DNA of 64,000 bases from Onchocerca lupi (Eukaryota; Nematoda; Chromadorea; Rhabditida; Onchocercidae). The position numbers and the translations under genes were made by a program. Shown piece after piece: positions 23,800-35,770 of the stretch; the stretch's first letter is position 1; each line of letters begins with the position of its first letter. A model generated the notes under the pieces. It was not told the DNA's origin and did no database searches. It worked only from the letters and a program-made list of their open reading frames with translations. The stretch covers positions 1 through 64,000 of the forward strand of contig JAOVVO010000416.1 of assembly GCA_028564675.1 (NCBI GenBank), written 5' to 3'.

Positions 23800-26166
23800 T
23801 TATCGCCAGCTTCTAGATGAACCACCCGATCCGTAACCACTGCTTCCTGAATACCCGCCTCCACCATACATGTCTCCGGAACGACTACCATATCCACCAG
23901 AAGATGGAAAGTCGTCAAATAAGCTTCGTGTTCGCCCAGCATATGGATCATCATTATAATAACCTTTACGACTTATTGGCTCATCATCCCATCGACCGTA
24001 AGATGATCGATATGGATGCGAACGATAATCCCTCATTCCAGAATAACGAACGGGTTCCGATTCTTGTTTTTTTGGGCGAGGTATACTGACATAAATACTC
24101 TTACCGGCACAAACGAAATCACGAATCTGACAAAGACGTTTAACCACTTTTGGATCATTGAGTGACACGTACGCAAAACCACGGCATGGTTTAGGCAGGA
24201 ATACTCGCTCAACCTACAACATAAAAAGGCCCTTTACATATTTTTATTTCTCAGATATATCGAAAAAGAAAGCAAATGGATTACAGTAGCATCCAGCATT
24301 ATGAAGATGAACTATGTCGTTATACGCAAATTAAGAAGTAGTGCTTCGATTATGCTTTCTTCTCTTGATCTTTTAGAACACCAAACAAAACATCCTGTAT
24401 TTCACATTTCATACAGAAATTACAAAAATGTGTTTTACCAATTTCCATAGCTAGCAACTGAAACAGAGAGAAAAAGAAAGGAAATCTTATATTTCTAAAC
24501 ATTTGATCAAAATACCTTGGCAAGTGATGATATTTTTTTTGCTTCTTCATCAAATAATTTGTGAAGATCTGCTTCCGTAATTTCAGCATACACTCTGCCG
24601 ACATATATTTTCGTTGTAATTCGATCATCCTGGTCGCCGCCATCTTGTCCATGATCCGGGTATTTTACCTGAAAGACTTTATGTCTGTACAGAAGCACAA
24701 TAAAAAAAGTCAGAAACAAAATTACCACTGACTTGGGCCATGCGACCGTCAATGTAGAAATCGCCTTCTTTTAACACTTTTTCTTGATCTTCTAAAGTTT
24801 TCATCTTGATAAAACCATATCCTCTAGGAAGACCTGTTCGGTAATCCTTTTTCACCTGAAAAAATCCTCTATCATTAACATTATAGCAACATATCTCCAT
24901 GACCACCGACTTTTCATTCAGAAAAACCAACTTTTGTCAAATTTTTGGGTAAAAAAATTGCGTAATAATTCAGAATACCACAGGTATTAATACAGATTAT
25001 GTATATCTACAATGCTATGATATCAATCATCGAATTCCTCTCCCTCCTTTCCATTTACAATTAGTTGATGATGGCTAAATTGGCAGTGTGGTATAAACTA
25101 TTGAAATAGGTATTCCAAAAATATATGTCGGACCAAAAAAAGAGAAGTCAAAATAAAATTATGAAAAAAAGAAGTAATCATTTGTGCTGATATGTAAATT
25201 TAAGAATGGAACCTCAGCGTACTGCACTTCACCGTACTGCTCGAAAAACTTTTTGAGCTGTTCCTCAGTAGTTTTGAATGATAGATTGCGGACGAATAGA
25301 TCAACGGGCATGTTTAATCGATCAGTCTGTCCGCACTGTCCTTCCAGTCTGTCACTTGACGATAACGCTAAAACATCCAGCTGAACGTGTCAACAACAGC
25401 ATAAATAAAGCGTCAATATGTGAAATGGAACAGAAACCGAACTGTCATTAATGCTTTACCACTTCACCAGGGTGCGTAATCCTGAATCCCAAAAAAAGGG
25501 AGGACAAATTTCCACAAAACTTACAATCATCGATGATCGCTACATAGCGATGACCATTCCAACCCCCTTTCGGTGCCATCACACATTTTTTCTCCTCATC
25601 CACTCTGCAAAATGATATAATAAATAATCTGATAAACACTTCTAGATAATATGCTAGGTTTTATGAATTTTATCTTACAATGGGAGAACATATCATGAAA
25701 ACGCAGAATCACTTACGGAAGGCTACGGAATAAGCCTGTTGCGGGGTTCTTATACTTCAATCCGACCGCTTTTGGAAAAGAATGCGACAAAGTGGAACAT
25801 GGCAAGGTACCATCTGATGCAAGAGGTAGCTCGAGCGGTGTACAATTTTCATCTTCCGTAGCACAAACACAGACATGATCCACTTCCTCACCATCTGCCG
25901 GAGCTTAAAATAAAAACAATCGTACATTTTCCTTAAATCGTCTTCATCTCAACAGATTCTTTACGTCTTAGTTTAATAGATGCTTGCTTATTTTATTTTC
26001 AACTTAAAGAGCACGAATGGAGAAATGGAAAGTGAACCAATAACAAACAGAAACTACCTAATACATTTTGAACATTTCCCTGTTTACCATCATCGTTTTC
26101 TTTTGTCGCCACACATTCCTCTTCCTCTTCTTCTTCTTCACGGGGTGGTACATCGACATCACTCAT
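23800..26166 (-). CDS. tdp-1: TDP-43/TDP-1-type RNA-binding protein
   Basis: Exons, 5' to 3' on the minus strand: 26058-26166, 25717-25903, 25521-25604, 25460-25481, 25213-25380, 24733-24855, 24516-24668 and 23800-24213, giving 419 residues (C. elegans TDP-1 is of similar size). Order: an acidic start with eight Glu; the TDP-43 N-terminal oligomerisation fold (LELPLASDGTLPCSTLS, AVGLKYKNPATGLFRSLP, GGWNGHRYVAI); RRM1 (VDLFVRNLSFKTTEEQL, GYGFIKMKT); RRM2 (TKIYVGRVYAEITEADL, VFLPKPCRGFAYVSL); and a short Gly/Ser/Tyr-rich, Arg-containing tail (about the last 45 residues). TDP-43 proteins are nuclear and bind GU-rich RNA to control splicing and RNA stability. The tail is far shorter than the human prion-like domain. 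An acceptor (GTTTTAG) lies 8 nt before the start. The 22-nt exon and 39-nt intron are unusual. Confidence 0.93.
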
Positions 26167-28004
26167 TCTTCAGTCTAAAACTGATGCAAAAAACAAGCAC
26201 ATTGCTTGAATCATTTTCGAGCATACCAATGGAACACGATTATCACATTATGAAGAACTTATAATAAAGACTACAGCAAGAATGAATTATTCTACATATA
26301 ATCTCAAATCATACTTTTTTTTCTTCATTTCCCACCTCCTCTATTTCAGATTAAGTCGTTATATTTCAAACAGGATAAACAAAAGCAATCTATGTAAATA
26401 AAAATGCAAATTATCACTGTTGCTTTTTACACAACGTCTCAAGTTCTTCACCGATTGATTTGAAATTTTGTTACAATGTTATGTTCGAATAGGAGCGTTT
26501 TTTCGTGAAGATATACCTATTTTTTTTTATCTGTCAAACCTGCGACAGGTAAAAGTGAACGGAAATTTTTATTTATATAGATTAATTAGCGGAGCGTGGC
26601 CTGTATAGCTAGTTTGGAATAAATATCATCCATAACAAAATCAAACATGGTACTCGCAGAAATCATTCAGATTGCAAGGTCCTGGAACCACGTCATCACC
26701 GTAATCCAGGTCGACAGGTCATGGTACCACCAATCCTAACGCGCACTACCAAATCCAACCCAATATACACAAGAAATTGCACGATTCGCTGTAAACAAGC
26801 ATCTTTTCTTATTGTTGCCAGCTTTTAATTTTGTGGCCCGTGATTCGTTATGAAATAGTAAAAGATCATGTTCGTGAATCAATGATTGTATTAAAATTGG
26901 GCGAAATTATTCGAGATATCGCTTTTTCTTAGCTAGCATTTCTTGTTAAATTATCCAATTAGAATATGCTTAATTCCTCATCATTTCTTGAAAAGAAAGA
27001 ATATTGGTATTGATGCCAAAAATAAGAATCTGAAATTCGAAAATTCAACGTTAGAAGCGAAATTTAAAAAATTTTAACGCTATTATCATATAATGCGGGA
27101 AAATATATTCTACAAAATGTATTATAAATCATATCATCACTACATATCGTAAGAAATTTTTATCGTCTTTGATATAAATTAGAGGGGCAGCATTCCTAAC
27201 TTCATATTTCAAATTTCAAAAAATTATATTCCAATTCGAATTATATTTCACATTTTAAGTTAATCTTTATTCATTTTTAATCTAATAAATGGCTAAGATC
27301 TGCATAAAAGATGTATAGCTTATAGAGAGAATCTGAAAAATGAGAAGGAATCAAATATTCGGAAAAACTATTTAACAATATCCTACCATTTACATTACTT
27401 TTCAGCTAAGAATACAATGCAATGTAGGAAATACAAAAGAATTCATTGATAATTCAATCGTTAACTTTATAGACAATAATTAATTGATAATTAGTAAAAG
27501 ATAAAACTCACTCTATCAGAATTTCTAGAAGTATAATCTTCCATCAGACATTTTAGGCTTAATTTCATGCTAAAGATGAATTACAGGCCAGATAAGACAA
27601 CGATATGAGATCTATAATGTTTCATCTTTGATCACTTATAAATGTCGATGATAGAAAGAAAATTAGTCAGTAGATTCAATAAACATGCAGAGAAGTTGGT
27701 GGTATCTGTAACTTTTTAAAATTCAATTTCTGGTAAATGAAAGATTTTGATTGATTTAATTTAAATTAATTAACAGAAATTTGGGTTAATTTGAATTCAC
27801 TAAACTAATTTCGAATTAATTTGACTTGAATTATTAAACCGAATCTGAATTAGTTCAATTTAAGTTAATTAAGTTTAATTAAATTAAATTAAGCTAAACC
27901 TAACCGCACATTTACTCGTATTTCAGTAATTGAGACTTACGTTTCATTCCGTCCGTGGTGAGTACTACGTAAGTAATGCGTTGAAAGTAAAAGTGAAACA
28001 CGTA
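26167..28004. other. divergent intergenic region between tdp-1 and C1orf43-like gene
   Basis: It contains a Helitron-like repeat (26396-26625), a GC-richer block at 26635-26790 that could be the tdp-1 promoter, and an AATTAA-rich stretch (27750-27900). The last 80 bases, from the acceptor-like TATTTCAG at 27919-27926, are probably 5' leader of the next gene. No other gene is seen. Confidence 0.6.
26396..26625 (+). mobile_element. Helitron-like short repeat, copy 2
   Basis: Runs from TAAATAAAAATGCAAATTAT through TTCACCGATTGATTTGAAAT, TTCGAATAGGAGCG, ACCTGCGACAGGTAAAAGTG and TTTTTATTTATATAGATTAA to GCGGAGCGTGGCC and GCTAGT. The closing hairpin-like GC patch plus CTAGT resembles a Helitron 3' terminus. 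Confidence 0.65.
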
Positions 28005-30428
28005 ATGATCATTGATGGTTACTCAGTGCTGTTTCTGTTTACCGTTGGTGTATTGGTATGTTATTGTTTTTTCACATATAGTAAGTATAATATTTTTCAC
28101 GTATTCTGCGTAATTTTCACGTAGTTTTACTTTTGCTACTTTTTCTGGTGAACTAGTACGAAGTTCCATGATTATCTTACATATTTAAATACCGAATTAT
28201 TTAAGTTATTCGAGTACCTATTTCCTGAATTGCATGGTTATCTTCACTTAAGTATTGAATTACTTGATTGGTAGACAAAGCTTTAAGGAGCTAAAATTTT
28301 TCATATTTATCAAAATTCTTTATAGATCACCATCATTTTGGCTATATTTGTACAGCGACAAATATTCCGAATGCGTGATAACAGCATACGTCGGGAAGCT
28401 AATATTGTCGTTGGAGCAGGTTTATCAAAGGTATTCATTCATATTCTTGCTCGTTTTCGGCAATGAATAATTCTCTTCTGGACAGTATTAGATCGGGCAA
28501 CTGTTGCTATAGCGAAAATATTTTACTCTTAGCGACCTATGATGGAAATTGGATAAGCTTTTGATTATTCAACCATTTCTTGTATTATTTGATTACTGGA
28601 TTATCGAAGTGTTATAGAATAGCACGGGACTGATCAAATATTGATTCATTCATTTATTTCTTCTTATAATTCAAAAAGAAATATGCATTTGATTGATGTT
28701 TAGCGCAAAAAAGAAGAACTTGACCGAGGCATTGAAATTGTCCGACAGTTTCAACTTTTACGTGCTCCAAAGTTTACTGAGATTGAAACCATTGCAGAAC
28801 GTAAGTTTCTTTTTGTTAGTGTCAGAATTCTGACTATTAATATTCCATTCTTTAATAGCGGAAGCAGTATTTATTGCCTTGTTTTTTTTTCTTTTTAAAT
28901 GGAATATCTTCCTTTTTTTTCACTTACTTGTATTTAGTAGTGGCTTGTAAAATTGACAAAATTACTTTAAGTAAATCAAACTGATTTTAGATGCTAACGC
29001 ACCATATATTAATCGAATGATTGCCATGGACGAATTGCGAGAAATTGGTAACTTTCTGATATGATTAGGGCTACCAATCTCTATATTTAGTGAGTTGTGC
29101 GTCAGTCTTGTTCGATTAGCTTTATTATTATCCATATGCCTTATCATTTATATGTCATATGGTATCAGCAGATACACAGGCATGCTATGATACGTCGAAG
29201 GCCAAGTTTACTGGAGCTTGAGATTGAGGAAAACTGTACCAAATAAATTTCCAGTTGGATGAAAAAAGCTTTGTGTTTTTATGACTATGATTGTTCACGT
29301 ACTATAAAAAAAAATGTATGGGGCAGATAGTTTAAATAATATATCTGGCATATCTCTAATAATCCTATGTAATTTTTGCTATCTAAAAAAGATGTAGCTT
29401 TAATGAAATATCCAAGGTGCAACTTTAATGAGATATCTCCAACTGCTGAATTTTCAGAGCGACAGTTAGAATTCATAAACGGTGATCTTGGTCGTATAGC
29501 AGGCGAATCGATGTATGCTTATCTATCTCGAATTCGTCAAATAGCGCTACCTTCGCTATCGGAACATTTATGTGAACGAATCGGTTTGTTGGCAGAGCAT
29601 TGCAGGTATCGACATCAGGTCAGAATATATTTTTGCCCTTGCAGTATTTTTTGCAGTATTTTCTGGATTATATTAATAGGAGATTATATTGCTGCTGTTA
29701 TTCAGAATTCCATAGATGTTTCCAATAATATTTGCTAGGTTATAATTTATTTAAATGAAAATATTTCAGCCCTTCGGCGAGTCAGAATTAACTGAAACTC
29801 GTGCATTAATCAAAGAAATTGTGAAAATGTAAGTTATATTATTCTTTGGCGACGCTTATTGACTGATTTAATAGAAAAAAAAAAAGCTCCATTGACTTGA
29901 TTATTCCAGATTAAATAATGAACAGGAACGCCTTTCTGCACTTCATATCAAAGAATCAACTAGCTCTACGTTGCAAGAAATTACTAAAAGGTATAATTGT
30001 GTAGATTCCATTCAATTTCTGTTCATCACTATTCATCGCAGTAACTGCGTATATCCTATTCAGGTTAACATCTGGAGAAAATAAGAAAGGAAAGCGCAAA
30101 AGAAACACAGCCATGAACGTATTTCGAAATGCTTTCGAACTATTGCCATCTGATAAGGTTCCTCAGTGAATATTCTGCTGTTTAATCTAATTAAATTGGA
30201 ATTTATCATTGGTCCCCATTTTCTATTTCGGTGAGATATCAAATATTAAGCAGTTTTCAGAATGAGTCGAGATTAGCAAAAGCAGGAGATGATCAGAGGA
30301 AACCACTGATAGCTGGTGATAAGAAAGCGCTTAGTGACACACCCGCACTTCATGTCTTGGGTTCTCGTGTAACTGCTACCGATATTCAAAATACACAACC
30401 CTTGGAACGCATTCCGCTTATTGCATAA
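28005..30428 (+). CDS. C1orf43-like single-pass membrane protein
   Basis: Nine exons: 28005-28055, 28326-28430, 28704-28800, 28991-29047, 29392-29618, 29770-29828, 29910-29990, 30064-30157 and 30261-30428; 312 residues (human C1orf43 has 253). The N-terminus is one hydrophobic span (SVLFLFTVGVLITIILAIFV) followed by QRQIFRMRDN, matching the IFVKRQIMRF junction of human C1orf43. Further collinear blocks: RKKEELDRGIEIVRQFQLL, INRMIAMDELREI, YAYLSRIRQI and HCRYRHQPFGESELTETRAL, aligned with YETARYGTGVFGQNEYLRYQ. No signal peptide is needed; the topology looks like a type III/signal-anchor protein with a long cytosolic tail that is basic (KKGKRKRN, about residues 230-237). Human C1orf43 has been linked to phagocytosis; the biochemical activity is unknown. 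The exon boundary at 29391/29392 is the least certain because a local duplication sits there. AATAAA at 30485-30490. Confidence 0.8.
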
Positions 30429-31345
30429 ATTTCTATTTCCATTGACAATGGCAAACGATGAAAAAAGGTAGGAGTGGGGAAGATAATAAAGCAGTCAAGA
30501 ACGACAGAAACTGCGTAATACGAAGAGGCTTGGGAGAGATGCAATATTTAAGTGGGAGTAAGAAGTTGCAATTAAGTAGAGGCATATTGGAACAATTTTT
30601 GCCTTATTCATCATTAAATTCTTTCTTCGCATGCCATTTGTAAATATAATTGGAGGCTTTTTTCAAATTATGGAAGATGTTACTCCATCCAATTATTTTT
30701 TGAAACTGAAAGTATTCAAATTATTTATTGTACATTTATCTCTGTGAGTGATATTTGTTTTGCGGGTCTTTTCATCTTTTCCTTTTTTAGCATTTTAATA
30801 GAAAGACACATAAACAATCCCATAAATATTACAAAAACAAAGTATGAAAATGTAATCGCATTTAAAAGTATGTATAATAACATATATAATAATCAACTAG
30901 GTCGCTTTAATAATCCTGATAAAATAGACAGATTTGATTTCATTTCTTGTTTTCAATTTCGTTGCAGATCCCGGATTTCATAATTGGTTATTGATTGATT
31001 TGAAATGCTTATGAAAAATATTTCGGGAAAATTTGATATCCAGAAGAATCAATGATTTCTTTCTAACCAATTGAGTATCGCATTTAAGGAAAGAGTGACG
31101 TTAATTTATTGGTCGATATAATAGTTGATTGTTATTACAACTGCCTATCGTTTTTATTTTTACCATGATATAACACTGCAAATCGGCATGTTAGTGGGAA
31201 CTTTCTTACCAGTTTCGTAATTCAGAAAGCAATTCAGGAAATCGCTGATCTTTTGTCAGATATGGAGAGGTATAATTAATCTTCAATGTAAAACAAGAAA
31301 GAAAATCTGATCTTCTTAAATTTACAAAAATATAATAAATGGAAC
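30429..31345. other. convergent 3' intergenic region
   Basis: This 0.9-kb stretch lies between the 3' ends of the C1orf43-like gene (+) and the bestrophin gene (-). It holds AATAAA for the plus gene at 30485-30490. A short alternative last exon of the bestrophin gene could lie near 31200-31270, but no frame is convincing. Nothing else supported. Confidence 0.55.
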
Positions 31346-33691
31346 TTACTCATATCCATTCCACTTTTTTCTCCACATATAACATCGCGTCTTTCCCTCC
31401 TCTACATCATTACTTCCAATCGGTTTATATGAGGGGACATGTCTAACAGGCATTCGTGGCTTATGTTTATAAGCTAAACCCGTTCGCGGAATTGATATTG
31501 CTTCAGAATTATCCGCTGTCCAAAATCTATCTTTTTGCAGCGGTTCTGCAATTCTTCATCTTGAAAAAGGCATGAATAGTACGTTGAAACATTGCTATGT
31601 CTAATATAATTAGTATGAAAATGTACCATAATCGTTCATTTGAAGTCGATCAACGATGGCAAAAGATATACAAACGTTACGCTCGAAAATGTAATCCAGC
31701 TCAAAGTCATCATCATCCATGCCAAAAGGACGCATTAGATCTTGTCCCACCTGTAATATTCAAAATGGATACTTTATCAATGTCGATAAATACTAAATTA
31801 TTTTATGAAATCTGGAATAATTAGTTACTGGACAAGATTCTAAATTAGAAATTAGAATTTTTCATATTATTACAAAAATACATTATTATATTATAAATAA
31901 AACATCGGTTAACATCAAGGGAAAAATATTTTCAGGAATGTAGTATATCGCTTACTTTGAACCAACCAACGAAGAAAAGAAACTGAACGATTGTAAATAT
32001 CGGAATTATCAGATCTACATCATAATCTCGGTATCTCTTTGATGGATCCAAATATTGACGACCTATCAGGCAAAAGCCAAAATATGCATAAGTAGCTAGA
32101 GCTGCTACCTTCAAATATCAACATTTATCAATTCTCTTTCAGATATGAAATAATAGCAAATTTGATTTCTTACTGCCTTTCAAAAGATTTCTACTCCTAC
32201 ATTTATCTATTTGACACAAATATTTCCAATATTTCAACTAAAAGTAAAAATAAATACCTGAGTATAAACTAATGGTACGCACACCCAATCATAGGAAAAT
32301 AGTTTACGTAAATATGTACGATAGGCTTTTAATTCTTGCATGAAATTATTTACGAGAGCTAGATGAGCTTGAGGATTATCATTTACTTCATCCATGACAA
32401 TTTGCTGTACCCAATGAAGTGGTACCATCCATTGTATATTTTTAATTTCTTTCTGAAATAGACTAAATTTGCTACAAATTACAAATGAATTCATCCAAAT
32501 ATTGATAATTTTTGAGTATATGAAGCAGGAAAGATGATAATTAGAACAAATTAGGGGCTAACCGAAGTTTCGTTAAGTAATTTCAATTCGGTATCGGTGA
32601 GAAGTCCACTTTCCACTAAGTCTTTCATTGACGGGAAACGACGTCGAATTGAGCTAGATATTTCGCGACTAAAACATTAATATACTTGAGTAAGAAGGAA
32701 TTCTAACAACCTATAATATGCGGAAAAATAAAAATACTTACTAGACAAGAGCTGCCATTAAGTTGACATATCGAGCAATAGTATGTCTCCGTTGTTGACT
32801 TCTGATATCTTTACCAGGCATAAATGTACATAATAGTGATAACAGATCTTCTGGCCAAGGTATACATTCAAACTGTCGCCACCATCTGAAAGCCTATACA
32901 TAGATTTTTAATAAAAAAAAAAAAAAAAAAAACTTGATATTTATTCTAAACGATGGTAATATTTCAGCTAATGGTAATTTTTTTATGGAAACTGAAAAGA
33001 AAAAAGAATTACTGATTTTCCATTCAATTTAGGCAGGAATATTAATGATGAAGCATAAAATATCGATCGATTCCAAGATCATCTTGTCCTGATAGCAGTA
33101 AACATTCACAAAGAATACATTCAAGAAATAACCTGATGACTACATTTGAAACATAGAAGCCCAATAAGAATGTAAGAGGTATCATCTTCGTGTATTGATC
33201 GAATGCTAATGCAATTCGTTCAAATTGATTTCTGAATTAGTAAAAACTAGTTAAGTTATCAGTAGGTTAACAATAATTCCGGTATGCTCTAGGTTATGGA
33301 AGAGTAATTTCAGTATAATTTAGGCTAGAGAAGAATAATTCCAGCAGAATTTAGATTTAAAAAAAAAAATTTCAGTAAAATCTAAATTATGATGAATAAA
33401 TGAATTAATTGCCTGTATAGATTGATTGATTGAATTAATTATTTGACTTGAATGAATGAATGATTTGAGTTTGCATTGATTGAATGAATGAATTGTTTAC
33501 ATTGATTGAATGAATTACCTGTATTTTTGAGGATTATCTTCATCTAGCAATGGTAATATTTGATTGTAGAAGAATCGAATAATATAGTAGAGAATGAGAA
33601 AGATAAGTAATTCTCTCCAAACTGATCTCCAAAGACTTCCTTTCCATCGAATTAAAAGACGAAAAAGATTGCTGGTGTAGGAAATTGTCAT
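31346..33691 (-). CDS. bestrophin-family anion channel
   Basis: Exons, 5' to 3' on the minus strand: 33519-33691, 33133-33231, 32742-32885, 32563-32668, 32258-32452, 31956-32108, 31627-31750 and 31346-31545; 397 residues. It has every bestrophin landmark: start MTISYTSNLFRLL, ELLIFLILYYIIRF (TM1), IPLTFLLGFYVSNVVIRWW (TM2 with the hydrophobic pore-neck Ile/Phe/Phe positions), WPEDLLSLLCTF, RRRFPSMKDLVESGLLT, SYDWVCVPLVYTQ (TM3 entry), FTIVQFLFFVGWFKV (TM4) and the Ca2+-clasp acid cluster PFGMDDDDFELD. Bestrophins form pentameric Ca2+-gated chloride/bicarbonate channels in the plasma membrane. The C-terminal tail is short. The stop sits in GGATATGAGTAAGT, which is also a perfect donor (GA/GTAAGT), so longer isoforms with more 3' exons are possible. 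The start lies 2 nt after an AG. Nematodes carry many best paralogues; which one this is cannot be told. Confidence 0.93.
33258..33400. repeat. about 40-bp degenerate tandem repeat in bestrophin intron 1
   Basis: Four variants of AATAATTCCAGTAGAATTTAGGTTA-like units follow each other, then GAATGAATGAATTGATT-type tetranucleotide repeats to 33510. All lie inside the first intron. Confidence 0.6.
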
Positions 33692-35035
33692 TTCTAATTT
33701 CACCAAATTAACACAAATTCTTCCTATTCATTAATTTATATCGATAATAAGACAGTTTATATCCTGCAAAGCACAAATACGGGTGAAGGAAACATGTTTG
33801 TTGTTGTTGTTGTTGTAAAGTGGTTGTTGAGTCATATGATTGATTATTCCTTTGACAATGAAATCTAACTTTTATTGATAATGAGATGATTTACAGTCTA
33901 AAAAAAATAAGCGAATGTTTGTTGTTGTAGGAGAATGGTTGTTGAATAGTTCGATTGATTCTCTCTCTCTCTCCTTATCTGGTTCTCTCCGCAACAATAA
34001 AATTTCAATCAATATTGGATTGATATATTCTATTGAGTGATATAGATATTAAAATGTTATGTAATAATGATTTCTATTATTATTATTATTTTTTTTTTTT
34101 TTTTTTTTTTAATAATGGAAATTGTCGAGGAATCAGAAATTATGAATTGTGGTGCGGTATATGTCTGTAGTGAGTAATGAATATAACTGAATAAGGTACT
34201 GCTTTATGATACTTGCCGAAGGACTGTCCAGAGATATTGATGTGATTGGAATTGTTCATTTGTAGATAACTTTTTGAGTGAAATGTCGAATTTATTCAAA
34301 TATTAATATGATTAGAGTGAAACAGAATTCTTGGTAATGGGCGCCTTTTTAAGTGAAAATTGTTGAATTTATAATTCGAATATTCTCGATAATGAAAGCA
34401 ATATTCCCGACAAATATCAGTATGTTTTTTTGTTGTTTTTTTTTTTTTTTTTTAAATCATTAAATCATCCTATAGGACAGCCTATATTTGAATTATTCAA
34501 CATTTTTCATTTCTTACAATCAATCAAGTATTAATTCAAGCAGCATATAGTAATTGTATAATCCATCAAAGTTGTTTGGATGACATTGTGGCAATTTCTA
34601 TCTTTACCAAATCATTATGTATAATTTTGAACTGGAAAATAGTCATAAAATACACATTGAATCATGGGGGATGTACTTGTCTTCTGATCAAAAATCGGAG
34701 TTATATGGATGACAAAATTGTTGGGAAAAAGCGAAAAGATAAATAATAAATTTCATTCCTTTTCCATACCATATATACCATTGTTAAGCATTTCATTGAA
34801 GAGAAAAATATGTGACACAAATGTACATAAAATATGAGTTATTATAATTTTATTTACGTGGCTATCATTTCTTTGTCTTCAATCACAAGCAGCATAAAAT
34901 TGCTCATTAAAAAAAAAAAAAAAAAAAAAAAAAAGAAAATAATATTTAACGAGTTAACTAAAGAGAATAAATACAAAATGATTTGTCACTGATAATATCA
35001 AATCTTACAATAATAATTTTAATTTTTATTTTACA

Positions 35036-35262
35036 CTAGTTGGACTAGCTACGCGAAGCATGGCCAGGCCCAACTAATCCATATAAATAAAAATGTAAAT
35101 ATTCGTTTGTTCAAAATCTTAAATCTCCGAAAGTTTTTAAATACGCGCTTATTCGAATGCAACGTTGCATTAAAATTTCAAATCAGTCGGTGAAGAATTT
35201 GAAACGTTGTATGACAAGGAACAACGAAAATTTCCATTTTTATTTATATAGATTATTACACA
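35036..35262 (-). mobile_element. Helitron-like short repeat, copy 3
   Basis: Starts with ACTAGTTGGACTAGCTACGC and GAAGCATGGCC, continues with ATATAAATAAAAATGTAAAT, then TTATTCGAATGCAACGTTGC, ATTTCAAATCAGTCGGTGAA and ends with CATTTTTATTTATATAGATT. Inner arms ATATAAATAAAAATG and CATTTTTATTTATATA are inverted repeats. In reverse orientation the element ends with TTCGCGTAGCTAGT, a Helitron-type terminus. Confidence 0.7.
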
Positions 35263-35567
35263 TTGCTATTTAGTTATAAAAAATTAGTCACAGGAAAGAA
35301 GGCAAAAAAGCAAAAAAATGTCTTTCTGAATTTTGAATTTTTAAGATAGCAAAAAAATATCAATAATTTGGAGAATATAAATGTTATTTTCATTTTATAA
35401 ATGACAAAATAAACTACAAAAAAATCGTTTATTGATTGGATCATTTTAGATTATTTGATAATTATTATATGAGAATTTTGTTATCAGTTTATTCTCAGAA
35501 TTTCACTCAGAAATTCAGAAATGAAGATAATCAATAATGCAATGTGAGCCAATGTATTATTAATCAT

Positions 35568-35710
35568 TTTTCAATGCTTTTCTGGATTAATCATTCAGTT
35601 ATTTGGTATTCTCGGCCGATTGTCAATGATTAGTCATTCAGTTATTTGGTATTTTCAATCGATTGTCAATATTTTTCTGGATTACTCATTCATTTATTTG
35701 GTATTTACAA
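35568..35710. repeat. about 55-bp tandem repeat, 2.5 copies
   Basis: Units contain TTTTCTGGATTAATCATTCA, GTTATTTGGTATT and CGATTGTCAAT. It lies just beyond the 3' end of the Ras-like gene and includes its likely poly(A) signal (TTTATT at 35693-35698, AATAAA on the minus strand). Confidence 0.7.
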
Positions 35711-35770
35711 AAATCCATCAATTGGAAAAGAAATGAGTACATTTAATTTCCATCTTAATCCACCATATAT

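Larger units (their letters stand above)
33692..35770. other. intergenic region between bestrophin and Ras-like genes
   Basis: Contains a GTT run (33798-33816), a CT run (33961-33972), TTA plus poly-T (34078-34110), poly-T at 34438-34454, poly-A at 34910-34934, a Helitron-like repeat (35036-35262) and a three-copy tandem repeat (35568-35710). Upstream bestrophin control elements are expected near 33692-34300 but none stands out. Confidence 0.6.

Noticed and set aside
23748..24168. Alternative frames on both strands over the TDP-1 tail
   Set aside because: They are shadows of the Gly-rich last exon, whose frame is fixed by RRM2 homology upstream.
29167..29230. Possible extra exon of the C1orf43-like gene (HAMIRRRPSLLELEIEE)
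   Set aside because: No acceptor gives the needed phase after exon 4, while exon 4 joins exon 5 at 29392 directly in frame.
31597..31824. 75-residue plus-strand open frame
   Set aside because: It is the antisense of bestrophin exon 7, which carries the conserved Ca2+-clasp acid cluster on the minus strand.
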